The notes: generated by a model from the sequence alone, not told the origin. DNA of 64,000 nt from Streptomyces mirabilis (GCF_018310535.1 NZ_CP074102.1:8308001-8372000); one strand, 5' to 3'. Counted from the first letter of the stretch, positions 8,680-18,130 are shown. Made by a program: numbers and translations.

Positions 8680-9032
8680 AGTCGGAGTCGACCGGCTCGG
8701 TGCCGACCTTCTGGAGCATCAGGTGCCGATCGTCGAGGTGGTCCACCGCAACCGCGTCGTCGAGGATTCGGTCAGCGATCGCCTCGGCGTTCAGCCCGTC
8801 GTGGAGGGCATGGGCGGCCAGTGTTCTGGCCCGCTCCAGGCCGGTGTCCAGCGTCAAGCCCGGCCCCTCGACCACACCGCCGGTGAGCATGACCAGTGCG
8901 GTGCCCTCCTCCAGGGTGAAGGTCTCCTCGAGGTAGTCGGTGCCTGACAGGACTCCCAGCACCGGAGACCGCCCGGCAGCTCGCGGATGTCGCTGCCGCC
9001 GTCCTCGCGTACACAGAGCAACGGCACATGGC
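8680..9032 (-). pseudogene. PP2C/SpoIIE-type phosphatase C-terminal fragment
   Basis: Two minus-strand frames join to give PLLCVREDGGSDIREL, then PVLGVLSGTDYLEETFTLEE and GTALVMLTGGVVEGPGLTLD. This matches the end of the SpoIIE/RsbU phosphatase domain, where the usual LLLYTDGLVE has become VMLTGGVVE, losing the metal-binding aspartate. A frameshift near 8965 and the missing front make this a relic of an anti-anti-sigma factor regulator. Confidence 0.6.
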
Positions 9033-9100
9033 CCGCGCCAGGCGGGCGAGGAACTCGACGATGTGGCGCGGGACATCGAGCGTGGCAGCATGGGTGACCA
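9033..9100 (-). pseudogene. Transposase N-terminal scrap
   Basis: LVTHAATLDVPRHIVEFLAR resembles the first residues of a widespread Streptomyces IS5-type transposase whose N-terminus I recall as ATLDVPRHVVRFLARLL. It abuts the PP2C fragment, so an IS end probably broke that gene. Confidence 0.4.
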
Positions 9101-9406
9101 ACGTGGGCCTCTGGTTCGGCGGACGACCTGGTAGTGAGAAGCGTCCTACCAGGGGCTTCACGGCCACCCGCGGCCGGGGGCTCCGGTGCGACCTGGCCAT
9201 GCGCCCAGATCGCACACCCGGGCAAATGCGCTCCCCAGCGGACGGCCGGAGCGGGAGTAGCGCCGTGGGCGCTACGAGCAGAAGGCACGTTCTCGCCCTG
9301 GCTGCCAGTTGCTCTGTCGGGCTGGGGCCGCCGGCAGCCATTGCGCGAACAGTCCCTGGCCAGGCAAGATGCCCCGCATTGTTCGTGCGGCAGGGGTGGA
9401 ACAGCT

Positions 9407-10582
9407 GTGAACCAGAAAGCCCGCAATGGCGGAGCGGAATCGTCGGGAATGGTCGGCCGAGTCCGCTATCGGGCTTCGTGGCAGCAGTCCCTGCCACTGG
9501 GTCTGATCCTCGGCGCCGCCGTGCTGATGCAGTTGGCGAACCCCTTGCTGTGGGCGCACCAGCGGCCCGGGCTGCCCGGCCTGCCGTTCGAGTCGCGGGT
9601 CCTGCCCCTGGTGCTGCCGTTCTTCGTCATGCTCGAACTGTGGGTGCTGAGCCGCTACGTCGGGGTAACCCTGACCCCTGAGGCGGTCGTCGTCCACAAC
9701 CTGCGCCGCCGGACCATCCCGTGGACCAACGTCGCCGAGGTCGCGATCGAGCCGTTCACCGGCGGACGGCGGGTGGTCCTCTACGAGACGGATGGACGCC
9801 GCACCCCGCTACGAATGCCCAGCTCCGGTTTCCTGTCCCGCGACCGGCGGTTCGACGACAAGGTCGCGACCATCCGAAGCTGGTGGCTTGCCAACGGCGG
9901 CGCGGCCCAAGTCGAAGACACAGCTGGTGAACTCGGCGCCTGGGGGCATACCTACGGCCGGCTGCCCGAGCGACTGGGCATGCGACCTGCGCCGAGCCGG
10001 TCGGTGCCCACGGTCCTGCTGCTCGGCTGGCTTGCGGCTGATGCGGTGATGGCGGGGTTCGCCGAGGGGCCCGGCGCTGATCACCCGACGCTCCTCGGCC
10101 GCACGCTCGGCGCACTCGTCGCGATCTCGCTGCTGCTGGGCGCGGGCTTCCTGAGCTTCGGTAGAGGCGTCATCCTCACTGCCGACCACCTGGTCATACG
10201 AGGGCTGCGGCCCCGAACCGTTCCCTGGGACGAGATTCAAGGGATCGCCGTCGAGCGCCACCGCGGCGGGCGCAGGCTAGTCATCCTTGAAGCGAGCAGT
10301 CGCCGAACGCCATTGCCAGTACCGCGTGTCGGACGCGTGCTCTGGGACTCGGAGTTCGAAGCCAAGAGCCAGACGCTACGTCACTGGTGGCGCACTCACG
10401 CGGAGATTGGCACGACCCCGACCGAAGCGGCACTCCAACCCTCGGACCAGCCACCGCTCCTTCCCTACCGCGGACCGCGTCTGTGGCAGAAGGGAGTGCT
10501 GGCCCTGGCCTGCATCGTCCTCGGCTACGAGATCCTTCTGTCAGTTCTAGTCGGAGCTCTGTTCCTCACCGTCGGTCAGTGA
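9407..10582 (+). CDS. Membrane protein with duplicated PH-like domain
   Basis: 391 residues from GTG after GGGGTGGA (a later ATG at 9449 is possible). Each half has one or two hydrophobic segments followed by a soluble module. The modules are clearly duplicated: GVTLTPEAVVVHNLRRRTIP, WTNVAEVAIE and GGRRVVLYETDGRRTPLRMP in the first half, GVILTADHLVIRGLRPRTVP, WDEIQGIAVE and GGRRLVILEASSRRTPLPVP in the second. Both modules end about 30 residues later in IRSWW/LRHWW. This strand pattern is that of small bacterial PH-like domains. A last membrane segment closes the protein. No partner genes are adjacent. The role is unknown; such domains often bind proteins or membranes. Confidence 0.7.
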   Translation: MNQKARNGGAESSGMVGRVRYRASWQQSLPLGLILGAAVLMQLANPLLWAHQRPGLPGLPFESRVLPLVLPFFVMLELWVLSRYVGVTLTPEAVVVHNLRRRTIPWTNVAEVAIEPFTGGRRVVLYETDGRRTPLRMPSSGFLSRDRRFDDKVATIRSWWLANGGAAQVEDTAGELGAWGHTYGRLPERLGMRPAPSRSVPTVLLLGWLAADAVMAGFAEGPGADHPTLLGRTLGALVAISLLLGAGFLSFGRGVILTADHLVIRGLRPRTVPWDEIQGIAVERHRGGRRLVILEASSRRTPLPVPRVGRVLWDSEFEAKSQTLRHWWRTHAEIGTTPTEAALQPSDQPPLLPYRGPRLWQKGVLALACIVLGYEILLSVLVGALFLTVGQ

Positions 10583-10725
10583 GAAAACCTCAGTGCCGCG
10601 GAGAAGGTTGAATCGAACCTCGCGAGAATTCAAATGCCGAGATGAGGCGTGCAGAGTATCGGTTCTCGTCCCAAGCTCCGCGTCTCCACTGACGGTTCGA
10701 GGGTGTCGGGCACGCGGGCGCACGT

Positions 10726-11290
10726 TTGCCGGCGGATCTTGCCGATGCCACCGGTCTGACCACCGCCTGCTCCACTGCGTTCAGGGCGTTGCGACCGCGT
10801 GGCACCGGGCACGATCCAGGTCGGACCGCCACCGATCTCGCGGTGATGTTCGCCGACAGCGGTGGGGCGATAGCGGATCTGGCCGTGCTGCGGGACCAGG
10901 GCGGGGTATTCGGACCGGTCGCCTCCACGCCCACCGCCTGGCGGTTGCTCGCCGACACCGACGGGGCAGTACTCGCTTCGCTGCGAGCGGCCCGCGCCTC
11001 ACTTCGGCTTCCATCCGCTGCAGTGTTTCCGCGCGAACATCGGCGAGGTCATGTCTGGCCGACTGCGGCCCGGCAACTCCGGAGCCAACACCGCCGACCA
11101 TCACATCGCGGTGCTGGACGACGCCCTCGCACAGATCTCCTACGCTCACCGGTACGGCACCCAGATCCTGGTCCGCGCCGACTGCGCCGGATCCGCGAAA
11201 GCCTTCCTCACCCACTTCCGGACCTTGCGCGAGCACGGGCTGAACCTGCGGTTCTCGATCGGATACGCGGTCACCGAGCCAGTCGGTCGT
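10726..11290 (+). pseudogene. IS1380-family transposase relic
   Basis: A first frame gives LADATGLTTACSTAFRALRP, then GHDPGRTATDLAVMFADSGG and VFGPVASTPTAWRLLADTDG, the N-terminal region of IS1380 transposases. After a deletion near 11,005 a second frame gives RLRPGNSGANTADHHIAVLD, HRYGTQILVRADCAGSAKAF and the following LRFSIGYAVTEPV, the catalytic core. The first aspartate region and the C-terminus are missing and the frames do not match, so it is inactive. Confidence 0.75.
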
Positions 11291-11750
11291 GCGGTCGGTC
11301 GGCACCCGCATCACCGTGCGGCGCGAACGACCGCACCCTGGCGCCCAACTGTCCCTGTCGACCACGACGAGGGCCTGCGGCACCAGGTATTCCTTACCGG
11401 TACCCCTTACCCATCGCCTCGACCACCCAACAGTTGATGATCAACGCACCGTACGGCGAGTGCGGACAGCGCGGCGGCAGCCGTACGGGCGGCGGGAGTG
11501 AAGCGCACGACGGTTTTCCTCTCGAAGATCACGGACGGTTTGTGATCTTCGTAGCGAGCCGCATGCCGCCCGTCTGGCACATTGCCGTCGACGCACCCGT
11601 GCGGCTGGTAAGTCACACCGCCGCCAATGACCTCGCGCGGCCGCGGGGCTGGACCGCGCGCCGGTACGGGCATGGCCTAGTAGGGTTTCGATCGCCTCTG
11701 ACAGGCCCCGCCGCCGGGACCGTGGCGCGCCGGAGGTTCGTCCCACGGTC
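11291..11750. other. Gene-free spacer after IS relic
   Basis: No frame here shows consistent codon bias, a family match or a ribosome binding site. It probably holds worn IS sequence and the 3' flank of the deacetylase gene on the minus strand. No clear hairpin was found at that gene's end. Confidence 0.35.
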
Positions 11751-12599
11751 TCACCCAGTCGGTGGCTGGATGTAGTCCTCCAGGCGCGCCACGGTGAATC
11801 CCTGTATTTGGATGCGCTTGAGCAGATTGCCGAACATCTCCGTCATCGTGGTGCCCTTGAGTTCCTTGGGTCCGCGGAAGTGGGCGAGGATGATGTCGCC
11901 GGGGCGCAGCTTCTTGTCCGCTTCCTGATACCGCAAGGTGGTGATCTGCATGGATTCCCGCCACCGGACGATCGCCCGGGGCCCGCATTCCCCCACCGCG
12001 GTCTTGGTGTCGTTGTTGTACGCGCCGTAGGGCGGGCGGAACAGCAGTGGTGCGGTGCCGTACTGATGGGTGAGGATCTTCTGGTCGCCGCATACTTCTT
12101 CCTTCTGGCGGGCCAACGGGATGGTGTTCATCGCGGGGTGGTGCAGGGTGTGGTTCTGGATGTGGTTGCCCATCGCCTGCAGTGGTTTGAAGTACCCGTA
12201 ATCCGACTTGATGGTGTCGTTCATGAGGAACATCGTGATCGGAATCTTCAAGTCTCTTATCATCTCGATGAACTTGGGGTCTTTCTCTGCTCCGTCGTCG
12301 ACCGTGATGAAGACGACCTTCTGTGAGGTCGGTAGGTGCGCGAAGACCGGGACGGTTCCGGTAGCGGAGAGTTTGACGGGCCTGTCCGCCGGGGGTTTTG
12401 GGGGCGCGGGCAGCGGCGTGAGACTCCACTTCTTCCAGGTGGTGGCGCTCGGTGCGTTGCTGGGGGCCGGCTGGCGCGAGGTGGCGGCCGGGCCGGTTGC
12501 GCTGCCACCCCCCGCGCCGCAGCCGCCGGCCGCCATGGCCGCAACGACCGCGCCCGTCAGCAATCTGTAGAACCCGCTCCGCCTGTTGTGCCGCTTCAC
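11751..12599 (-). CDS. Secreted polysaccharide deacetylase (NodB-like) lipoprotein
   Basis: 282 residues from GTG preceded by GGAAGA. Basic N-terminus (KRHNRRSGFYR), a hydrophobic run and AAGGC form a lipoprotein-type export signal. It is followed by a Ser/Pro/Thr linker and then a NodB homology domain. FITVDDGAEKDP supplies the metal-binding and catalytic aspartates, HTLHHP the two histidines, RPPYGAYN the third motif and DIILAHF the last. The enzyme would remove N- or O-acetyl groups from a cell wall or extracellular polysaccharide. The frame stays open upstream to 12,725, but those codons look poor. It lies alone between IS elements. Confidence 0.8.
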   Translation of the reverse strand: MKRHNRRSGFYRLLTGAVVAAMAAGGCGAGGGSATGPAATSRQPAPSNAPSATTWKKWSLTPLPAPPKPPADRPVKLSATGTVPVFAHLPTSQKVVFITVDDGAEKDPKFIEMIRDLKIPITMFLMNDTIKSDYGYFKPLQAMGNHIQNHTLHHPAMNTIPLARQKEEVCGDQKILTHQYGTAPLLFRPPYGAYNNDTKTAVGECGPRAIVRWRESMQITTLRYQEADKKLRPGDIILAHFRGPKELKGTTMTEMFGNLLKRIQIQGFTVARLEDYIQPPTG

Positions 12600-12814
12600 C
12601 GCACCGGTCTTCCGTAAGTGCCGTGCCGTCCTTGACTCTGCTGGGAAAGGTACCCGGCCACGCGGGAGAGGGCGTTCATTGACCAGGCCGTGTACGCCGT
12701 CGCGCCAGTCCTCCGTGAACAGCAACTGCTCGATCCCCTCTCTGTCAGCCTTGAGTGAGACGTCCCGCTTCGTCGGGTTAGCCTGAGAGGGTACGACAGG
12801 AGAACCACCCCCTC

Positions 12815-13198
12815 ATGACCAGCACCAAGCCCGCCGGATCCGATCCGGCTCCCCGGCCGAAGCGCCGCACTTTCAGTCCCGAGTACAAGCTGCGGATCGT
12901 GGCCGAGTACGACGCCGCGCCCAAGAACGAGAAGGGCGCGGTCCTGCGCCGCGAGCGGCTGTACCACTCCCATGTCAAGGAGTGGCGGGCCGCGCGGGAT
13001 GCCGGGGCCCTGGAGAAGCTGGTCGACCAGCGCACCGGCCCGGCGAGGCCGAAGAAGTCTGCTGCCGTGGCGGAGAACGAGAAGCTGCGCCGCCAGGTGG
13101 AGCGTCTGGAGAAGGAACTGGCCCGGAACAAGGCCGCGTTGGAGGTCATGGGAAAAGCTTCCGCGCTCTTGGAAATGATCTCCGAGGGCGCGGACTGA
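12815..13198 (+). CDS. IS3-family transposase OrfA
   Basis: 127 residues. The N-terminal helix-turn-helix (RRTFSPEYKLRIVAEYDAA and the following HSHVKEWR) binds the IS ends. A leucine-zipper coiled coil (AENEKLRRQVERLEKELARN) mediates multimerisation. OrfB lies in the -1 frame, so a programmed frameshift would normally make the OrfAB transposase. OrfA itself is intact and may act as a repressor or inhibitor. Confidence 0.9.
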   Translation: MTSTKPAGSDPAPRPKRRTFSPEYKLRIVAEYDAAPKNEKGAVLRRERLYHSHVKEWRAARDAGALEKLVDQRTGPARPKKSAAVAENEKLRRQVERLEKELARNKAALEVMGKASALLEMISEGAD

Positions 13199-13930
13199 AC
13201 GCTGCCGTCGACCCGGTGGCCGACGACGCGTTCACCGGCATCGAGGGCGAGCTCGATATCACGGCCGCCTGCCGGCTGACCGGCCGCTCCAGAGCCACCC
13301 ACTACCGTCGGCTGCGTCCGGCGCCGCCGCGCGGACCCCGCAAGCGGCAGGTCCAGCCCTCGGCTCTGACGGCCGAGGAGCGGGCTGCGGTCCTGGACCT
13401 GATGAACAGCGTCGAGTACGCCGAGTTGCCGCCCGCCCAGATCTGGGCCCGCGAGCTGGATGCCGGGCGCTACCACTGCTCCGTCTCCACGATGTACCGG
13501 ATCCTGCGCGAGAAGGGGCAGTCCGGCGAGCGCCGAAGACAGACCACCCACCCGGCGAAGTCGGTGCCCGAACTGGTCGCCACCGGGCCCTCGCAGGTGT
13601 TCACCTGGGACATCACCAAGGCGGCCGGACCGGTCAAGGGCGTCTGGTTTCACGCCTACGTCATCCTCGACATCTTCAGCCGCTACATCGTCGGCCATAC
13701 CGTCGAGCGGGCCGAATCAGCAGCGCGGGCCGAGGAGTTGATCCGCGAGACCATCGCCCGCAACGGCATCGTGCCCCAGACCGTGCACGCGGACCGCGGC
13801 ACCTCGATGACCTCGAAGAAGGTCTCGCAGTTGCTGATCGACCTCGGCGTCACCCGGTCGCACTCGCGGCCGAAGACTTCCAACGACAACCCCTACAGCG
13901 AGGCCCAGTTCAAGACCACGAAGTACATGT

Positions 13931-13940
13931 CCGACTACCC
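13931..13940. repeat. Left copy of 10-bp target site duplication
   Basis: CCGACTACCC, repeated exactly at 15,737-15,746. The length suits IS4-family insertion. Confidence 0.9.
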
Positions 13941-15736
13941 CAATGCCGCGTAGTTAAGCGACCTGCGGCTTCGTCAAACTGCGCCCGTCGATGCCACGGA
14001 CGTGACAACGGGACCTTCGTTAGGCAGAGAAGCCGACCAAGGTCTTCCCTCCCGAGAGGTCCCGTTGCCCGATCAGTGTGCCACCACCACGTTCACCGAG
14101 ACCATCACCTGCGCGGCTGGCGCTTTCGCGCCCGGGCACCTCGGCGAGTTGACCCAGCATGTGCCGTTCGAACTGGCTGACGCCGTACTGGAGGAGACTC
14201 GGACCGGGCATCGTCGCCTGCGGCATCTCCCCTCACGCGTCGGCATCTACTTCCTCCTGGCTTTGGCGATGTTCCCGGCCCTGGGCTATGCGCGTGTCTG
14301 GGACAAGCTTGTCGTCGGCCTGCACGGACTGGCGCCGCACCGGCCGTCGGAGAAGGCACTACGCGATCTGCGGCGCCGTCTGGGGCCGGCTCCGTTGAAG
14401 GCGTTGTTCGACGCGGTGTCCGGGCCACTCGCCCGGCCAGGCACGAAGGGCACTTGCTACCGCTCCTGGCGCACGGTCGCCTTCGACGGCTGCAGTTCGC
14501 TCAAGGCCCCTGACCAGCCTCGGATCCGCAGTCTGTTCAGCAAGTCCAAGCACCGGTGGGGCATCTCCGGCTACCCGGCCCTGCGGTTGACGGCCCTGGT
14601 CGAGACCGGGACACGAGGCTTACTCGGCGCAGTCTTCGGCCCCACCAGCGTCGGCGAACCGACCCATGCCGCCCAGCTCATGCACCTCCTGTCACCAAAA
14701 ATGCTCCTCCTGGCCGACCGTGGCTTCGACGGGAACAACTTCTATGCAGCCGTCGCCCGCAGCGGTGCTCAGCTGCTGGTCCGCCTCGGCCCGCACCGCA
14801 AGCCCGTCGTCCTGGAAGTCCTCGCCGACGGCTCCTACCTCACCCTGCTGGGCGGGCTCAAGCTCCGGGTCATTGAGGCGGACATCACCGTGACCCTTCG
14901 CGACGGGCAACGCGTGCACGACCGCTACCGTCTGGTCACCACACTGCTCGACCCCGGCAGCGACCCGGCGTCCGTGCTGGTGCGGCTCTACCATGAGCGG
15001 TGGGAGATCGAGTCGGCCTTCTATTCGCTGCGGCACACGCTGCTTCGCGGACGGGTCCTGCGGTCTTGCGACCCGTTCGGACTGGAGCAGGAACTGTGGG
15101 CGACCTTGGCCTTCTACCAGGTTCTCCGCAGGGCCATGGTCGAGGCCGCCGAGGCCGCGTCGGGGACTGATCCCGACCGCGTGAGCTTCACCGTGGCCCT
15201 CGAAGCAGCGCGGGACCAGCTCACCGCGGCGCGAGGCATCCTGCCCGCCGAAGACAGCAGCGGGTGCTCGGGACGCATCGGCCAAGCCGTACTCGCCAAC
15301 CTGCTGCCGGCCCGGCGCCCCCGCGTCAGCGCCCGCAAGGTGAAGTGCCCCATGACCCGATACCCCGGCAACCCCGTCGACCCCCGCCCGGCGATCAGCC
15401 AGGACATCACTGCCCTGGACATCGCGGTCCATCAGGCGGTCATGCCACCGCCCGCTCCTACCCGCCCATCCCTCACTCCGGGCCGCAAGACGCTCGTGCT
15501 CGACCTCCTGCGAACCGATCCCGAACGACCCTGGCGGTCACAGGAGATCGCCGAAGCGATCGCCTGCTCCAACATCAAGAGCCTATGGACACAGCTCTCG
15601 ACCTGGGTGAAAGACGGGATGCTCCGCAAGATCGCCAAGGACACCTACGCCCTCGTCCCGGACTGGGCATGATGTGACGAGCCGCATCCCGCCGCCCATT
15701 TGACGAAACCGCAGGTCGCTTAACTACGCGGCATTG
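13941..15736 (+). mobile_element. Intact IS4-family insertion sequence (1,796 bp)
   Basis: The left end CAATGCCGCGTAGTTAAGCG and the right end complement agree over 38 bp with one mismatch (13,941-13,978 and 15,699-15,736). A 10-bp direct repeat flanks it. One full-length transposase gene fills the element. Everything needed for movement appears present, and the exact duplication suggests a recent insertion. Confidence 0.9.
14002..15672 (+). CDS. IS4-family DDE transposase
   Basis: 556 residues from GTG; a TTG at 14,065 (LPDQCATTTFTETITC) is an alternative start. N-terminal DUF4372-like region, then the DDE core: VAFDGCSSLK (first Asp), MLLLADRGFDG (second Asp) and YHERWEIESAFYSLRH, the Y-(2)-R-(3)-E signature of IS4. 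The C-terminal 90 residues hold a winged-helix-like segment (RSQEIAEAIACSNIKSLWTQ). Full length, no stop or frameshift. Confidence 0.9.
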   Translation: MTTGPSLGREADQGLPSREVPLPDQCATTTFTETITCAAGAFAPGHLGELTQHVPFELADAVLEETRTGHRRLRHLPSRVGIYFLLALAMFPALGYARVWDKLVVGLHGLAPHRPSEKALRDLRRRLGPAPLKALFDAVSGPLARPGTKGTCYRSWRTVAFDGCSSLKAPDQPRIRSLFSKSKHRWGISGYPALRLTALVETGTRGLLGAVFGPTSVGEPTHAAQLMHLLSPKMLLLADRGFDGNNFYAAVARSGAQLLVRLGPHRKPVVLEVLADGSYLTLLGGLKLRVIEADITVTLRDGQRVHDRYRLVTTLLDPGSDPASVLVRLYHERWEIESAFYSLRHTLLRGRVLRSCDPFGLEQELWATLAFYQVLRRAMVEAAEAASGTDPDRVSFTVALEAARDQLTAARGILPAEDSSGCSGRIGQAVLANLLPARRPRVSARKVKCPMTRYPGNPVDPRPAISQDITALDIAVHQAVMPPPAPTRPSLTPGRKTLVLDLLRTDPERPWRSQEIAEAIACSNIKSLWTQLSTWVKDGMLRKIAKDTYALVPDWA

Positions 15737-15746
15737 CCGACTACCC
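15737..15746. repeat. Right copy of 10-bp target site duplication
   Basis: CCGACTACCC, identical to the left copy; orfB of the host IS resumes here. Confidence 0.9.
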
Positions 15747-16130
15747 AGAACGGTTCGACTCGCTCGCCCACGCCCGCGACTGGTTCGACGCGTTCATCGC
15801 GTACTACAACCACGAGCACCGGCACTCGGGCATCGGCTGGCACACACCGGCCAGCGTGCACTTCGGCACCGCCGAGGAGGTCCGCGACCAGCGGGCCGTC
15901 ACCCTCGCCGAGGCATACGCCCGCCACCCCGAACGCTTCGGCCGCCGCCCCCGACCACCCCGGATACCCCAGCAGGCATGGATCAACGACCCGGCCAAGC
16001 GCAGGGAACCCGCACCACAAATCTCATAGCCTCACGACCGTCTCACTGGACTTGAAATCTTCCGATCGCACTCCCCGGCGCGGCGCCGCCGGCCGAGGTG
16101 GCGATGCGGGCGACAGCGTCCGGGCAGTGA

Positions 16131-16168
16131 GAAGCCCTGGCTGGACGGGGGAGACCAGCCAGGGCTTC
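16131..16168. terminator. Terminator-like hairpin
   Basis: GAAGCCCTGGCTGG and its exact complement form a 14-bp stem around ACGGGGGAGA. It is 80 bp past the IS3-family end and probably belonged to a gene now lost. Confidence 0.6.
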
Positions 16169-16447
16169 AGCCAGGATTGTCCCATGGGCTGGAGGTGAGG
16201 CCCGGGGGCACCGCCCCTCCGCAGTCACAAATGAATACTCAACCACCCTTGGTTGTTCCACCTTTGGCATGGAGCACCGCGTGATGTGGGGGCACGGTCA
16301 GCGGCTTTACGGCGACACGGCGCAGGTCCAGAAGGCGATGGGTGCGGCTCTCCTGAAGTGACCTGTTGGCCGGCGTAGTTGTGGGTCGATCTGCCGCGAT
16401 GGCGCGGTGGCTTCTACCGTTTCGGGTCGGAGCGAGGTGGCTGTCGG

Positions 16448-16543
16448 GTGAGTTCGCTGATCGAAGAGCTGTATCGGCGGGAGGCGGCTGCGAGGGACGA
16501 AGCGGCCGGGCTGCGCCGTGAGATCGACGGACGCGACGGGTGA
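16448..16543 (+). pseudogene. 31-codon coiled-coil ORF, likely gene remnant
   Basis: GTG start, encoding SSLIEELYRREAAARDEAAG and a further charged helix, then stop. The heptad-like pattern resembles the first helix of several transposases or DNA-binding proteins. No ribosome binding site is obvious. The remaining bases from 16,051 to 16,605 hold only this and the hairpin. Confidence 0.25.
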
Positions 16544-16605
16544 CGGGCGGATCCGCCTGGGGAAATGAGCGGCAGGGTACCCCTGGTACGCGGTACGGTG
16601 CGCCG

Positions 16606-17040
16606 ATGTCAGCGATCAAGAAGTTCCAAGTCACCTTTGACTGCGCAGAACCTGAGCGCCTCGCTCGCTTCTGGTGTGAAGTGTTGGGGTACGTCATACC
16701 GCCGCCACCGGAGGGGTTCACCACCTGGGACGATTTCAACCGCACCCTGCCTCCTGAGAAGCAGGGATCATGGTTCGCCTGCAGTGATCCCTCAGGCGTG
16801 GGCCCGCGCCTGTACTTCCAGCGCGTCCCCGAGGGCAAGATCGTTAAGAATCGGGTGCATCTCGACGTCCGGGCCGGCACCGGGCTCGTGGGGGACGAGC
16901 GCCTCGCCACGCTCGAAGCCGAGTGCGCACGACTGGTCGCGCTCGGCGCGACCCACGTGCAAACGCTGTATGCCGATGAGGAAAACGAGTCGTGCATCCC
17001 GATGCTGGACATCGAGGGCAACGAGTTCTGTATCGACTGA
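16606..17040 (+). CDS. VOC-family (glyoxalase-like) protein
   Basis: 144-residue single-domain vicinal oxygen chelate protein. IKKFQVTFDCAEPERLARFW starts the first beta-alpha-beta-beta-beta module, and NRVHLDVRAGTG the second; PMLDIEGNEFCID ends it. The usual metal ligands of glyoxalase I are only partly matched, so it could bind a small molecule or act as a hydrolase or isomerase. It stands alone between IS relics, without a clear Shine-Dalgarno. Confidence 0.75.
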   Translation: MSAIKKFQVTFDCAEPERLARFWCEVLGYVIPPPPEGFTTWDDFNRTLPPEKQGSWFACSDPSGVGPRLYFQRVPEGKIVKNRVHLDVRAGTGLVGDERLATLEAECARLVALGATHVQTLYADEENESCIPMLDIEGNEFCID

Positions 17041-17110
17041 GCACTCTCCGAGCCGGGGGAGGTGGGGAGCCGCCTCCCTTGGGCCTCTCTGGTCTCGTAT
17101 GGGGAGGGAG

Positions 17111-17627
17111 TTACCCCGTGAGGGCGAGGTTGTGCATCCGGGCGATGCCGAGCAAGGCGGTGTGAACGCCGTCGCCTTTCAGACGGCAGTCACGAAGGAT
17201 CTTCCATGCCTTCATCCGTGCGAAGACGTGCTCGACGTGGGCCCGGACCTTGCGGTGGGAGTCGCTGTGCTCCTCTTTCCAAGCTGGCAGTTCGGTCTGG
17301 CCGCGTTCACGGCGGTGCGGGATGAGTAGGCCGGTGCCCCGATAGCCGCCGTCCGCGATGACCGTAGCCCGGCCGACGGCGGCCTTCGCACCGGAAGGTC
17401 CCATGCCTTGCAATCATTGCGGTTGCCCGCGACCGGTCGGCCGGCTTCGACACCCCGAACAGCGGGGCGAGCTGCCTCCGCGTCAAGTTCGTACGCCAGT
17501 AGGCCGCTACCAGCAGGATCCGGTCCGCCAGAGTCAGCCTCCACGGCCGCCCCTTGCGCACCTGGTCCGTACCTTCGCTCCGCATCGCAGTGACGAGCTT
17601 GCCGAACTGCCGCGGGCTCAGACCCAT
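17111..17627 (-). pseudogene. IS5-family transposase with internal deletion
   Basis: The N-terminal part reads GLSPRQFGKLVTAMRSEG and then LADRILLVAAYWRTNLTRRQ plus LAPLFGVSK, a helix-turn-helix region. After a frameshift and loss of the first catalytic block it resumes as TVIADGGYRGTGLLIPHRRE and KVRAHVEHVFARMKAWKILR, the DDE_4 C-terminal half, and ends RMHNLALTG. Inactive. Confidence 0.8.
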
Positions 17628-17783
17628 GTGTGAAAGGGAGGACAGCCCTTAGATTCGAAGGTGCCAACCAAACGTCCCCGGAGAGAAGAGCCCCGTGGAA
17701 CGGTACGACGCACCCTCGACAGCCGACCCCTTTGACCGTTCAACTCGTTTGTTCCCCTGGCTCGTTGTTGCCTCACCAGCCCG

Positions 17784-17930
17784 GTGAGTGCCGGCCTGCA
17801 CCACGATGAGCTGGAAGGACTCCTTGACCTGCGAGGCCGCGACGTCCTGCGGCAATTCCTGTCGGACCACCTGGAACTGCGGGCCCGGCGGGAGGAGGAT
17901 GCAGTCGGGGCCTGCCCGCACCCGCCACCC
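17784..17930 (+). pseudogene. Possible ISKra4-type transposase fragment
   Basis: SAGLHHDELEGLLDLRGRDV and then RQFLSDHLELRARREEDAV resemble the N-terminal block of ISKra4 transposases, in which a D-H-L-x-L-R-A-x-R-E motif is typical. Only about 45 codons remain. The rest of the gap from 17,628 to 18,130 shows nothing else recognisable. Confidence 0.4.
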
Positions 17931-18130
17931 GGCCGTGTCCGGCACGCCCGAACAACCCCAGCCACACGAAGCCCTCGGCCACCGGTCGCTCACACGAACC
18001 GGCCGAAGACTTCGTCGTGCCTGGGGCATGATGGCCCCTCAGCAACAGCAGTCCCAGGGGACCACGCGCATCCGTAGCGCCACCCGCAACAACAGCCATA
18101 TCGGCCCACAGGCATTCCGCGGCTGTCACC

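Larger units (their letters stand above)
13198..16029 (+). pseudogene. IS3-family transposase OrfB, split by insertion
   Basis: The first part runs to the insertion at 13,940 and holds the integrase core: VFTWDITKA (first Asp), HADRGTSM (second Asp) and DNPYSEAQFK (Glu). The second part resumes after 15,746 with RFDSLAHARDWFDAF and ends INDPAKRREPAPQIS. Removing the nested element and one copy of its duplication restores an unbroken frame reading KYMSDYPERFDSLA. The catalytic triad is on the 5' part, but the protein loses its C-terminus. The 5' limit depends on the frameshift site and is approximate. Confidence 0.85.
12751..16050 (+). mobile_element. IS3-family element interrupted by an IS4-family element
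   Basis: orfA and orfB in the usual -1 arrangement lie inside imperfect ends sharing AGTGAGACG (left TTGAGTGAGACG, right complement TCCAGTGAGACGG). About 1,504 bp belong to this element; the other 1,796 bp are the nested insertion plus its 10-bp duplication. I could not see a clear target duplication at the outer ends, so the limits are approximate. Confidence 0.75.
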
